Assembly (NCBI GenBank): GCA_037190485.1
Contig: JBBCJB010000020.1
Coordinates: 124,001-188,000, forward strand
Reading direction: 5' to 3'
From: Parapedobacter sp037190485
GTDB taxonomy: Bacteria; Bacteroidota; Bacteroidia; Sphingobacteriales; Sphingobacteriaceae
DNA: 64,000 nt
The notes beneath the pieces are model-generated. The model was not told the DNA's origin. It searched no databases and saw only the letters and a list, made by a program, of their open reading frames with translations. The position numbers and the translations under genes were made by a program. The first letter of the stretch is position 1, and each line of letters begins with the position of its first letter. Below, piece by piece: positions 18,035 to 26,019 of this stretch.

Positions 18035-18706
18035 TTACCCGCCCTCATCCGCCGCCATGTCCTTCGTGCCGACCGGGCCATCGAGATAGTTGATAATGTT
18101 CGGGTCTTTGATGACGAAGCGGACGGCGGTGGTGCCCGGTGCCGGTTCGAGCTTGTCGAGGAGTCTGGGGAATTTGCCCTGACTAAGTGTCGTGGTGATT
18201 TTTCCGATTTCCTCCGCGAAAGTATTCAGCTCTTTTTTTGACACACCCGGGTTTAACTTGATGAATATATCTTTAGCTGTACGAAAGCGTTTAAAGTATC
18301 CCGATGCAACCAAGCTGTGAAGCTGTTTGGCGCGGCCTGGCACACCGTCGGCCTTGTTGACCGCCTTGGTTTTCTCCAGGTTATTCTTTTCTTTTTGTTG
18401 CTGGGCCCTTACCTTGGTGATTGCTTTTCGGGTCGTGGCTGGAAGTTGGTCAAAGGTAGGCGCCGGGAGCCGGGGGTTACTCAGCTCATAGTGTTTGACA
18501 CCAAAAAAGCCAGCATAACGAATCATCATTTCTAACGACAGGTTTGTCAAGCCTTTCTCTAACTTGGAAATATAAGAACTGCCTGTATCCATGAAATACG
18601 CAAATTCTTGTTGCGTAAGGCCTGCGGCTTTTCGATAGACCTGTACTTGCCTGCCAAACACCCCTACTTCTTTCGAAACCAACACAGCGTCAACAAAAAC
18701 TTTCAA
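18035..18706 (-). CDS. XRE-family helix-turn-helix regulator with long C-terminal part
   Basis: Up to 223 residues. The N-terminal helix-turn-helix is typical (QVYRKAAGLTQQEFAYFMDT, then SSYISKLEKGLTNLSLEMM). The second half is charged (TRKAITKVRAQQQKEKNN) and ends in a segment I do not recognise, with IIDN-type text replaced by PNIINYLDGPVG. No ATG lies ahead of the HTH; the start must be TTG at 18706 or GTG at 18685. It faces away from a strong divergent promoter at 18724-18753 that leads into a decayed gene, the arrangement of an autoregulated regulator whose partner gene has been lost. Confidence 0.75.
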   Translation of the reverse strand: MKVFVDAVLVSKEVGVFGRQVQVYRKAAGLTQQEFAYFMDTGSSYISKLEKGLTNLSLEMMIRYAGFFGVKHYELSNPRLPAPTFDQLPATTRKAITKVRAQQQKEKNNLEKTKAVNKADGVPGRAKQLHSLVASGYFKRFRTAKDIFIKLNPGVSKKELNTFAEEIGKITTTLSQGKFPRLLDKLEPAPGTTAVRFVIKDPNIINYLDGPVGTKDMAADEGG

Positions 18707-18723
18707 TATTATTTTTGAATTAT

Positions 18724-18753
18724 TTTGTCACAAAATATTTTTTATTACCTTTG
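18724..18753 (+). promoter_or_regulatory. Canonical TTTG-N18-TAnnTTTG promoter
   Basis: TTTG at 18724-18727 and TACCTTTG at 18746-18753, separated by 18 bases, in very AT-rich DNA. It points rightward into 18755-18973, where only a broken reading frame is visible. The next intact rightward gene starts 700 bases away (SusC at 19459). Confidence 0.6.
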
Positions 18754-18754
18754 C

Positions 18755-18973
18755 TTCATTGGTACTAAACAGCGGTCAAGCTCGCTGGACGATGAAAACG
18801 AAAAAGCAATGTATATGGCATAAAAAACGACATGTAAAAACCTTGGTGTAGGTATAGACATTGAAGATCTCGTTCGTCTGAAAATCCCACAGTTCTACGA
18901 GGCAGCAGGTTTACACCCAAATCCGCACAATTGGTTATCTTTGCCAATTGTTATGGATTGGGTCTGCTGTTAG
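18755..18973 (+). pseudogene. Decayed small gene behind the divergent promoter
   Basis: One frame reads ENEKAMYMA, meets a TAA at 18821-18823, then continues for 49 codons with protein-like content (GVGIDIEDLVRLKIPQFYEA, then GLHPNPHNWLSLPIVMDW) before a TAG at 18971. I do not recognise the family. With the XRE gene facing away and a good promoter in front, this may be the remains of the regulator's partner gene. A short alternative is an ATG at 18791 giving 19 residues in another frame. Confidence 0.35.
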
Positions 18974-19105
18974 CACCCGAGTTACTGTGGGAACTTTAAG
19001 ACGACGGGGAGGCAGATTCCAATCCATACTTTTTTCCATCAACTGGACTGGCTCCTACCCACCTTCGTATGCGTTCCCTACGCCGTTAACTAATCAACGG
19101 TAAAC

Positions 19106-19141
19106 ATAGCTAAAGTTGCCGAAGAAAACAACTTTAGCTAT
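19106..19141. repeat. 13-base inverted repeat
   Basis: ATAGCTAAAGTTG at 19106-19118 pairs perfectly with CAACTTTAGCTAT at 19129-19141 around a 10-base A-rich loop. It is a stable hairpin in the gene-poor stretch 18974-19458. It may end transcription coming from the promoter at 18724; there is no long T-run. Confidence 0.5.
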
Positions 19142-19249
19142 TTCTACGACACCGCTGACAAATAAACATAACGGAGTAAACATGATAAAAAAATCCAAAA
19201 CTTCGTGCGGCATGTGCGCATTTGATGTGCTGTTCCCGCGCAAACCGAA

Positions 19250-19367
19250 GAATCCGATTTAGGGGAAACGGGATTTCCAAATGAAATCGCGATTGTAGAG
19301 ACGCCATTTTATGGCGTCTATCCGATGCAGACGCGGTAAACCGCGTCTCTACGGCCCAATCGGATTC
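19250..19367. repeat. REP-like nested palindromic element
   Basis: Nested inverted repeats. The outer arms are GAATCCGATT (19250-19259) and AATCGGATTC (19358-19367). Inside, GTAGAGACGC (19295-19304) pairs with GCGTCTCTAC (19343-19352) and encloses two small hairpins, AGACGCCAT/ATGGCGTCT and AGACGCGG/CCGCGTCT. A related but shorter unit lies at 25017-25068, so cassette A is bracketed by them. This resembles dispersed palindromic repeats of bacterial genomes mobilised by REP transposases; none is encoded here. Confidence 0.55.
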
Positions 19368-19458
19368 CATGCCCTTTATGGGCGAATGTTTATTGTCTTC
19401 GACGAGCCCTTCGGGGTTCGCCGGTACGAATTCATTTTCTAACCAAATGCTAACGTAA

Positions 19459-22400
19459 ATGAAAAAATTCATACCCATAGGGGTACTGGCCATGCTTTGG
19501 CTTGTCGTACCCAACGATTTGTGTAACGTCGCCCATGCGCGGGGCGCGGCCGGCCCTTCGGTCGCCCCCGTGTCATCGGGCATGCCGTTGCAGGATACTA
19601 CCAGAACCATCCGCGACACGCTTGCCATCGACGAGGTCGAGATCAACACCGGCTACCAGCGCATCCCGAAGGAACGCGCCACGGGCAGCTTCGTCTTCGT
19701 GGACAGCGCTTTATTGAACCGAACGTTTTCCACCGACATACTGAGCCGCCTTGAAGGCATCGTCGGTGGCCTCCGATTCGACCGGACCATCAATTATCCC
19801 GACGATAAGGAATTGACCCTCCGCAGTCCGGGCACGCTGATGGCCGCGAGCGCCCCCCTCATCATCCTTGACAATTTCGAATACCAGGGCGGGCTGGGAA
19901 ACATCAACCCGAATGACATTGCCAGCGTCACGGTCCTCAAGGATGCCGCCGCGGCCAGCATCTGGGGCGCCAAGGCGGGCAACGGGGTCATCGTCATCAC
20001 CACCAAGCGCGGTCGGCATGACCAGCCCACGCGGGTCGATTTCACCACCGGACTGTCCTTCCAGGAACAGGGCAACCTGTACGCGGCACCCACCATCAGC
20101 AGCCGGGACTACATCGATCTGGAAAACGACCTGTTCGCCAGGGGCCATTACGACCGCTTGTTTTCCGACATCAATCGCCCGGCCGTCTCGCCCGTGGTCT
20201 GGCTCCTGCAACAACGGCGCCTGGGGCTGATCGACGAAGAGGAAGGCACCGCCCGCATCGATGCGTTGCGCAACATAGACACCCGCGATGACCTGGGCCG
20301 TTACCTGTACCGCGCCCAGCACGTCCAGCAATATTCGCTGGCATTGAGCGGCGGTGGCCCGCATAACCAATACTACGCATCCGTGGGTTGGGATGACACC
20401 CGCCAGAACCAGGTCGGCAACACCAAGGACCGGCTTACCTTGAACCTGAACAATACCATTGGCCTGCTGGTCAACCGGCTCACCGTGACGACGGGCATCT
20501 TGTATACCCGGACAGGCGCCACCGAAAATGGGATTACACAGATCCCGAACTTCAATTATCCGTACGGCCGCTTGGTGGATGACGCCGGATCACCGCTGGC
20601 CGTAGCGCAGCATAACCGGGGATTCCTGGATACCGTTGGTGGCGGAAGGCTGCTGGACTGGGAGTACAGACCCGTCGAGGACGTGGACCTGACCGACAGG
20701 GGCACGGCGGTTGACGACCTGAAAGTCAATGCGGCGCTGGCCATGCAAGTGACCCCATGGCTGAAAGCGTCGGCGCTTTACCAATATTCCCATGGCGGGA
20801 CAACCGACAGAAACCACTATCCGGTGTCCACCTATTTCGCCCGCAACCTGATCAACCAGTTCTCGTCGATCGGCCCCGATGGCAGCGTGAACCGCCCGTT
20901 GCCCCTCGGGGGCATCCTCGATCTCCGGGACGAACGACTGGTGGGCCACCGCGGCCGGGCCAACATCGAGTTCAACCCATCCTGGAACCGCCACCAGATC
21001 CAAGGCATCGCCGGGGCCGAGGTAAGCGACGATACGCGCAAGAGCCACCAACAGCGTTACTACGGCTACGATGAGCGGCAGCCCACCCCCGTGCCGGTCG
21101 ACCCGGTCAATCCCCACGTGAACCTGGTCACCGGCCGCCGGGATATCCGGATGACCGCAAACCAAACCATGTACCACCTCAACAGCAGGTTCGTTTCGCT
21201 ATATGCCAACGCCAGCTATGGGCTGGATGGCAAGTACTGGCTTTCGGGCAGCATCCGGCGGGATGGATCGAACCTGTTCGGGGTGCGCACCAACCAGAAA
21301 TGGTCGCCGTTTTGGTCCGTAGGCGGCCGGTGGGACGTGCACAAGGAAGCCTTCTTCCCTGAGGGCGTGCTCGAATCGCTCTCCATCCGTTCCACCTACG
21401 GCACGAGCGGCAACGTACTACCTTCGCTTTCGGCGCTGTTGGTGGCCCGGTCGTCCATCGCGAATGCCTATGGGAGCCCCAGCATGACCATCCGGAACCC
21501 GCCCAACCCCCTACTATCGTGGGAGACGGTCAGTACCTGGAACCAGGCTGTCGATTTCTCGCTGCTCGGCGGACGGCTTTCCGGCACGCTCGAGTACTTC
21601 CGAAAATGGAGCTATGACCTGATCGGCCATTCCGAACTCCCCCCGTCTTCAGGGATGGTCTCCTTCCAGGGCAACACCGCGTCGATGCTTGGCTGGGGAT
21701 ATGACGCCACAGTGACCGCCCGCATCTTGACCGGTGGGGTCGGCTGGACGACGACGTTGCTGTACAATCACTCGGCAAACCGCATCACGGAGTACCGCAT
21801 GAAATCCGCCGGCAATTCCACCTACATCAACGGCACCTTCGTGGTGGGTAAGCCGCTCGAATCCCTCTTTGCCTACCCCTTCGTGGGCCTCAATCCGGAA
21901 AACGGAAATCCCATCGGTCTCATCGACGGCGAGCCATCCGAAAACTATGCCAGCATCGTCTCGGGGAACAACCCGGACAACTTGCTGTGGGTGGGTACAT
22001 CGCGACCCAGGCATTCCGGCAGCGTGCTCAACGCGTTCACCTGGCGCGGCCTGTCGCTGTCGTTCAACATCCTGTTCAAGGCCGATTATTATTTCAGGAG
22101 ACCGTTGCTCACGATGGCCAGCCTGTACGCCGGCAACTACCAGGCGCAGGTGGCCGACTACGCTCGCCGTTGGCAGCAGCCGGGCGACGAGCGGAACACC
22201 GACGTGCCTTCGTTGGTCTACCCTGCGAATACCGCCCGGGACAATTTCTACAATGGTTCCAGGCTTGCCTTCGAGCGGGCGGACTTTATCCGCCTGCAGG
22301 ACATCCGCATCGGCTATCGGGTAACCGGAGTGCCTGGAATGCCCAGGTACGTCCGCTCGATGCAGCTCTTTGCCTCCGCTACGCAGCCCACGATGCTCTG

Positions 22401-22488
22401 GAAAGCCAACCGGCTGGGCTACGACCCCGATTTCGGCTACGCCAACCAACGCCCGACATATGCTTTCGGCCTTCAATTCACCCTTTAA
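19459..22488 (+). CDS. SusC/RagA-type TonB-linked receptor, cassette A
   Basis: 1009 residues with a signal peptide (about 1-28). The usual STN and carboxypeptidase-D-like domains are absent: the mature protein opens with a TonB-box-like IDEVEINTGYQ and the phrase PKERATGSFVFVDSALLNR, then the plug (SVTVLKDAAAASIWGAKAGN) and the barrel ending in YAFGLQFTL. It should import a ligand captured by the SusD 15 bases downstream. The same N-terminal phrase recurs in the cassette B receptor (PKERVTGSFVQIDSAILNR), so the two are paralogues, B having extra N-terminal domains. No sigma/FecR pair is adjacent. Confidence 0.93.
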   Translation: MKKFIPIGVLAMLWLVVPNDLCNVAHARGAAGPSVAPVSSGMPLQDTTRTIRDTLAIDEVEINTGYQRIPKERATGSFVFVDSALLNRTFSTDILSRLEGIVGGLRFDRTINYPDDKELTLRSPGTLMAASAPLIILDNFEYQGGLGNINPNDIASVTVLKDAAAASIWGAKAGNGVIVITTKRGRHDQPTRVDFTTGLSFQEQGNLYAAPTISSRDYIDLENDLFARGHYDRLFSDINRPAVSPVVWLLQQRRLGLIDEEEGTARIDALRNIDTRDDLGRYLYRAQHVQQYSLALSGGGPHNQYYASVGWDDTRQNQVGNTKDRLTLNLNNTIGLLVNRLTVTTGILYTRTGATENGITQIPNFNYPYGRLVDDAGSPLAVAQHNRGFLDTVGGGRLLDWEYRPVEDVDLTDRGTAVDDLKVNAALAMQVTPWLKASALYQYSHGGTTDRNHYPVSTYFARNLINQFSSIGPDGSVNRPLPLGGILDLRDERLVGHRGRANIEFNPSWNRHQIQGIAGAEVSDDTRKSHQQRYYGYDERQPTPVPVDPVNPHVNLVTGRRDIRMTANQTMYHLNSRFVSLYANASYGLDGKYWLSGSIRRDGSNLFGVRTNQKWSPFWSVGGRWDVHKEAFFPEGVLESLSIRSTYGTSGNVLPSLSALLVARSSIANAYGSPSMTIRNPPNPLLSWETVSTWNQAVDFSLLGGRLSGTLEYFRKWSYDLIGHSELPPSSGMVSFQGNTASMLGWGYDATVTARILTGGVGWTTTLLYNHSANRITEYRMKSAGNSTYINGTFVVGKPLESLFAYPFVGLNPENGNPIGLIDGEPSENYASIVSGNNPDNLLWVGTSRPRHSGSVLNAFTWRGLSLSFNILFKADYYFRRPLLTMASLYAGNYQAQVADYARRWQQPGDERNTDVPSLVYPANTARDNFYNGSRLAFERADFIRLQDIRIGYRVTGVPGMPRYVRSMQLFASATQPTMLWKANRLGYDPDFGYANQRPTYAFGLQFTL

Positions 22489-22503
22489 AAAATCCAACGC
22501 CCC

Positions 22504-23871
22504 ATGCATTATCTTAAATTTTCCGCAGCGTTCCTTTTCCTGTCGGCATCATGCACCGGCTTCCTGGATGAAATCCCGGATCGCGCGCTCGCCGTGCCCA
22601 CCACGGTCGGTGAGTTCGAGCAGCTCCTGAACTTCGAGTCTCATTATACGGTTTCGCCCGCCATCTCCGAATTCGGCATCGACGACTTTTTCTTGCCCTA
22701 CGCGGTATGGAATGGGGCCAGCGCCCGCATACGGAACACGTACGGTTGGCGGCCGGACATCTACGAGGGCAACAACGGCGCGGGCGTGTTGCAGGACTGG
22801 AACGGTCCTTACGGCGTAATCTACGTGTGCAACGTGGTATTGGACGGCCTTGACGCGCTCAAGGACACCGGAAACCCGGCCCATTATCGGAATGTCCGCG
22901 GCCAGGCGCTGTTCCTGCGCGCATTCTACCACTACCAGCTGCAGGAGGCCTACGGACAGCCCTTCCGGCCGACGACCGCCGGTAGCGACCTGGGAATCCC
23001 CCTGCGGCTTGATGCCATCGTACAGGGGCGCATAGCTCGCAACACCGTTGCGGAAACCTATGCCAGCATCGTAGCCGACCTGCGGCACGCCCTGGATCTG
23101 GTCACGAAGGAGCGGCCGGATGCGGACAGGCTCTGGGTTTCGAAAGCGGCTGTCCACGCTATGCTGAGTAGGGTTCACCTCACCATGCAGGCCTATGCTG
23201 AGGCGAAGACCCACGCCGACGGATCCCTGGAACGCTATGACCGCCTGCTGGACTTCAATGACCTGCCGCTCACCAATGCGTTCCCCTATCCCGACCACGC
23301 CGAAATGCTGACCCGCCTGACCTCCGGGGCCAGTACAGGCCTCTTCCTCCGCACCACCACATACGTGGATACTTCGCTGTACCAGCTTTACGAGGAGGCC
23401 GACCTGCGGAAGACGCACTATTTCAAGCCTGCCCCGGGTACCTCGTATGCCAATTTCCGCAACCTGTACTCCGGTAGCAGTAGTCCATTCGCGGGGTTGG
23501 GGGTGGATGAGGTATTGCTCAACCGTGCGGAATGCCGGGCGAGACTGGGCGACCCGAACGGGGCGCTGGATGACCTGGGCAGGTTGCGCAGGCACCGCTA
23601 CCGGGCCGGGGATTCCGCGCCGTTGGCGACCGACGACCCAGCGGATGTGCTGGGCGCGGTGCTGCTGGAGCGGCGCAAGGAGCTGTTGTTCCGGGGCACC
23701 CGGTGGACCGACCTGCGGCGGCTCAACCAGGATCCTGCCACCGCGACGGTGTTGGTACGCGAGCTGGGTACCGATGCCTCCTTTACGCTCCCTCCCGGCG
23801 ATGCACGATACACACTTCCCATGCCGGATATCGAGATCGCGCTCAATGGGTTCACGCAAAACCAGCGCTGA
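22504..23871 (+). CDS. SusD/RagB-type surface lipoprotein, cassette A
   Basis: 455 residues with a lipoprotein signal (FLSASC, Cys18, then TGFLDEIPDRALAVPTTVGE, the classic SusD opening). TPR-like helices follow, with FLRAFYHYQLQEAYGQPF, and the end reads RYTLPMPDIEIALNGFTQNQ as in other SusD proteins. It should cover the SusC barrel and bind the ligand. The paralogue in cassette B (39126-40514) shares the short N-terminal region and the placement before a thioredoxin gene. Stop and next start are one base apart. Confidence 0.92.
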   Translation: MHYLKFSAAFLFLSASCTGFLDEIPDRALAVPTTVGEFEQLLNFESHYTVSPAISEFGIDDFFLPYAVWNGASARIRNTYGWRPDIYEGNNGAGVLQDWNGPYGVIYVCNVVLDGLDALKDTGNPAHYRNVRGQALFLRAFYHYQLQEAYGQPFRPTTAGSDLGIPLRLDAIVQGRIARNTVAETYASIVADLRHALDLVTKERPDADRLWVSKAAVHAMLSRVHLTMQAYAEAKTHADGSLERYDRLLDFNDLPLTNAFPYPDHAEMLTRLTSGASTGLFLRTTTYVDTSLYQLYEEADLRKTHYFKPAPGTSYANFRNLYSGSSSPFAGLGVDEVLLNRAECRARLGDPNGALDDLGRLRRHRYRAGDSAPLATDDPADVLGAVLLERRKELLFRGTRWTDLRRLNQDPATATVLVRELGTDASFTLPPGDARYTLPMPDIEIALNGFTQNQR

Positions 23872-23872
23872 C

Positions 23873-24394
23873 ATGATGGCTCGTTTCTTCACCGCGATCT
23901 GCCTGGCGTTTCTGGCCGGCAATGTCCATGGCCAGGCTACGGCGCTGGACGGACGCGCTTTCGAGTCCGCGTACTTCGTTTCCCAAAGTGGCGAACTCGT
24001 CGGTTTGGCGGATTTCGACGGCAGGCCGCTCATCATCGACTTTTGGTTTACGGGCTGTTCCAGCTGCAGCTATTTCTACAAGAACAAACTGCTGCCCCTG
24101 TTGGCCGAGCTGGATCCAGAGGGGAAAGCGGCGGTCATCAGTATCTCCACCGACCGGGATCCGGTGCAATGGCAGGCCAGCATCGCTTCGGGCGACTTTA
24201 CCAGCGAACGGGCGGTGAACCTGTATACAGGGGGGCGAAGATTCAAGCACCGGTTCCTGGCCGACCACGGCATCCGGCTTTACCCTTCGCTGATCGTCCG
24301 CTCGGCGGACGGTGCATCGGCGATCGTCCATGGAGCGAACAGTTTCCCCCTTGATGAACTCGCCTCGCTGCTTGCCGCCTACCTGAGGGAATAG
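23873..24394 (+). CDS. Exported thioredoxin-fold protein, cassette A
   Basis: 173 residues from ATG 23873 (or 23876), one base after the SusD stop. Signal peptide FFTAICLAFLAGNVHG. The TlpA/redoxin core is DFDGRPLIIDFWFTGCSSCS with a CSSC active site (about Cys64-Cys67), and a cis-proline-like YPSLIVR. It should reduce or exchange disulfides in the periplasm. The cassette B counterpart is 507 residues long and carries the same DFWFTGC phrase in its C-terminal domain. The convergent neighbour encodes a small exported protein with a cysteine pair, a possible substrate; that link is inferred from position. Confidence 0.88.
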   Translation: MMARFFTAICLAFLAGNVHGQATALDGRAFESAYFVSQSGELVGLADFDGRPLIIDFWFTGCSSCSYFYKNKLLPLLAELDPEGKAAVISISTDRDPVQWQASIASGDFTSERAVNLYTGGRRFKHRFLADHGIRLYPSLIVRSADGASAIVHGANSFPLDELASLLAAYLRE

Positions 24395-24401
24395 CGAATA
24401 G

Positions 24402-24445
24402 GAAACGGCGGCCAGTCCCCCGTATGGAAACTTAGCCGCCGTTTC
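24402..24445. terminator. Bidirectional terminator between convergent cassette A genes
   Basis: GAAACGGCGGC (24402-24412) pairs perfectly over 11 bases with GCCGCCGTTTC (24435-24445). It sits 7 bases after the thioredoxin stop and 24 bases after the stop of the convergent small-protein gene. Confidence 0.75.
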
Positions 24446-24469
24446 TTACCCTAGCCTGAACGTCGGTGC

Positions 24470-24979
24470 CTAATTGTAGCCTCCCATGCCCAGCACCGTA
24501 TACTTGCCCGGGTCGTCGTCCACGAAGTTGTCGCTGCCTTCTTCCTGTATCGGCAATGTCGTCGTATCAAACTGGATGCGGCAAGGGTAGTCTTCCTCGC
24601 CGCAATCCCCTTCATTGGGCAGGACAGGCAATGGCGTGAGCTGCAAACGCCCCCCTGCACGGCCGATGACTCCGTAAACCACCGTAGTCGCCGATTTCTT
24701 GACAGTGCCCCTTTTGGCCATCGGCAGCTTCTTCAGCCACGCGGGGTCGATGATGGCAAGCGCTTCCACCACCTTGTCCAGGTTGTGCGCAACCGTGTTC
24801 ACCTGCACCGTTTCCACCTTCACGTTCTCCGCGTTTTCCGACGCTTCCTTCCGCGCTTCCTCACCGTCTTCCACCGTGGTGAATGACATCAGCAATGTTC
24901 CGACCACTGCCGTGCCCAGCAGGATCACACTTTTGGCCTTGACGGCCATCCTTTTGAAAATTAAATTTGAACTATACAT
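24470..24979 (-). CDS. Small exported two-cysteine protein, cassette A (DUF6520-like)
   Basis: 169 residues from ATG 24979, or 159 from ATG 24949 (MAVKAKSVILLGTAVVG), which gives a better signal peptide. The mature part is acidic. Near the C-terminus is GDCGEEDYPCRI, a pair of cysteines six residues apart within an acidic stretch and with PC-x-I. The product of 37226-37546 has the same motif (GSCEEADDNPCVI), as do small Bacteroidota proteins annotated as DUF6520; I am only moderately sure of that assignment. It converges on the SusC-SusD-thioredoxin operon. Function unknown; it may be a redox-handled cargo, ligand or structural peptide of that system. Confidence 0.7.
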   Translation of the reverse strand: MYSSNLIFKRMAVKAKSVILLGTAVVGTLLMSFTTVEDGEEARKEASENAENVKVETVQVNTVAHNLDKVVEALAIIDPAWLKKLPMAKRGTVKKSATTVVYGVIGRAGGRLQLTPLPVLPNEGDCGEEDYPCRIQFDTTTLPIQEEGSDNFVDDDPGKYTVLGMGGYN

Positions 24980-25016
24980 TTTTGGTAATTTTAACTGTTA
25001 CTGTTTTTGTTTTTTG

Positions 25017-25068
25017 GAGACGCGATCAACCGCGTTTCCTATTGGACGCAAGGCATTGCGCCCCTACG
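25017..25068. repeat. REP-like palindromic unit (second copy)
   Basis: Contains ACGCG...CGCGT followed by GACGCAAGGCATTGCGCCCC, two adjacent small hairpins of the same style as the element at 19295-19352 (shared GAGACGCG and CCGCGT words). It lies just past the opposite end of cassette A. Confidence 0.4.
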
Positions 25069-25281
25069 ATTCGTGCCATGGCAGCAAACCGCTGCATCGT
25101 CAAATCTTCACATCCTCCACCTCCTTTCTCCGCTGCGCGGATTGATCGTAAACCGTTATTTCGGCCTTCGTCGGTTTTTCCCCAACCGCTCCCGGGATGG
25201 CTATTTTCCGTATCGTTTCCATGATGCTAAAGTAGGGGGTATTGGGGCGGGTCGGCTCGGGTCTACACCCGAATTTGGGGG

Positions 25282-25474
25282 TGGAAGTATGCACCTTGTT
25301 CGGGCGACGCTGCTCCATTGCGGCCCATTGCCATACACCCCGGGCGGGCCGAAGCCGCTTCGCTTGGACGGCCCTTACATTCGGATTCGCTTCGCGGTTT
25401 ATTTTCTACAAAGGGTGTATGGGCTGCTGGCCGCTGCTTCCTCAGCTCATTGCCCGCACAAGGTGCATACTTCC
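25282..25474. repeat. Long imperfect inverted repeat of about 190 bases
   Basis: The terminal 23-base arms, GGAAGTATGCACCTTGTTCG... at 25282-25304 and its near-perfect complement at 25452-25474, differ at one position. Inner arms CCATACACCC and GGGTGTATGG pair as well, so the whole forms a long hairpin. It may be a miniature inverted-repeat element or a structured RNA. No open frame inside looks real. Confidence 0.5.
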
Positions 25475-25553
25475 TGGGTAGTGGTTCAGTAGGGCTGCGA
25501 GGGGACTTTTTGGTCGTCCCTGCGGGAGGTTAGGCCTGAAGGGGAGTCTGCAA

Positions 25554-25922
25554 TCAATACTGTTTTATGTGTTCGCGATGCGACAGCCCCCATTCCAGCA
25601 ATGCTTTGGCGACGGGAATGAAAGACATCCCGTACGGCGTAACGGCATATTCCACAGTGATCGGTTTGGTATCATGCACAACGCGCTTGACGAGTTTGTT
25701 CATTTCCAAATCTTTCAACTCTTTGGAAAGCATTTTCCCTGAAATACCGGATATTCCCCTTCCTATTTCCATGAAATAATTCTTGTTGTTTGAATTGATG
25801 GTGAGGTAGAGCAAAATCATCAACTTCCATTTCCCGCCCCAGATATCAATGGTATCCCTTAACGCCAATATCGCCTCATTGCACTGTTCCGGCAAGACGT
25901 CTTCGTGTTGTACATTATTCAT
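25554..25922 (-). CDS. HxlR-family transcriptional regulator
   Basis: 122 residues from MNNVQHED (ATG 25922). The family hallmark is clear: CNEAILALRDTIDIWGGKWK near the start, the winged-helix core (SGKMLSKELKDLEMNKLVKR) and the C-terminal TPYGMSFIPVAKALLEWG. Many HxlR regulators sense electrophiles or redox change and control a divergent gene; here the divergent neighbour encodes an NAD(P)-binding protein (26020). Repeated GTTACC words at about 25933-25966 between the genes may be its operator. Confidence 0.9.
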   Translation of the reverse strand: MNNVQHEDVLPEQCNEAILALRDTIDIWGGKWKLMILLYLTINSNNKNYFMEIGRGISGISGKMLSKELKDLEMNKLVKRVVHDTKPITVEYAVTPYGMSFIPVAKALLEWGLSHREHIKQY

Positions 25923-25972
25923 AATCAATATAGTTACCAATAAGAAAGTGGTTACCAGCAGTTAACCCATTA

Positions 25973-25980
25973 CAAATCTA
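25973..25980 (-). promoter_or_regulatory. TAnnTTTG box before the HxlR gene
   Basis: The minus strand reads TAGATTTG about 50 bases before the HxlR ATG. Three GTTA(C/A)C words follow between the box and the gene, a plausible autoregulatory site. Confidence 0.4.
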
Positions 25981-26019
25981 CACCATTAAATCGTGACATT
26001 TGCTTGCAAAAGAAAAAAC

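Larger units (their letters stand above)
24980..25553. other. Gene-free stretch with palindromic repeats
   Basis: About 570 bases between the small-protein gene and the HxlR gene. Several short frames are open but none has a protein-like sequence or start signal. It holds a REP-like unit (25017-25068) and a long imperfect inverted repeat (25282-25474). Confidence 0.6.

Noticed and set aside
22549..24036. 495-codon open frame on the minus strand
   Set aside because: It is fully antisense to SusD and thioredoxin genes; the text is arginine/glycine/valine-rich without family motifs, as expected from G+C-rich antisense frames.
25100..25318. Minus-strand frame of 72 codons
   Set aside because: Composition follows the local repeats; no homologous phrase, signal peptide or ribosome site could be seen.
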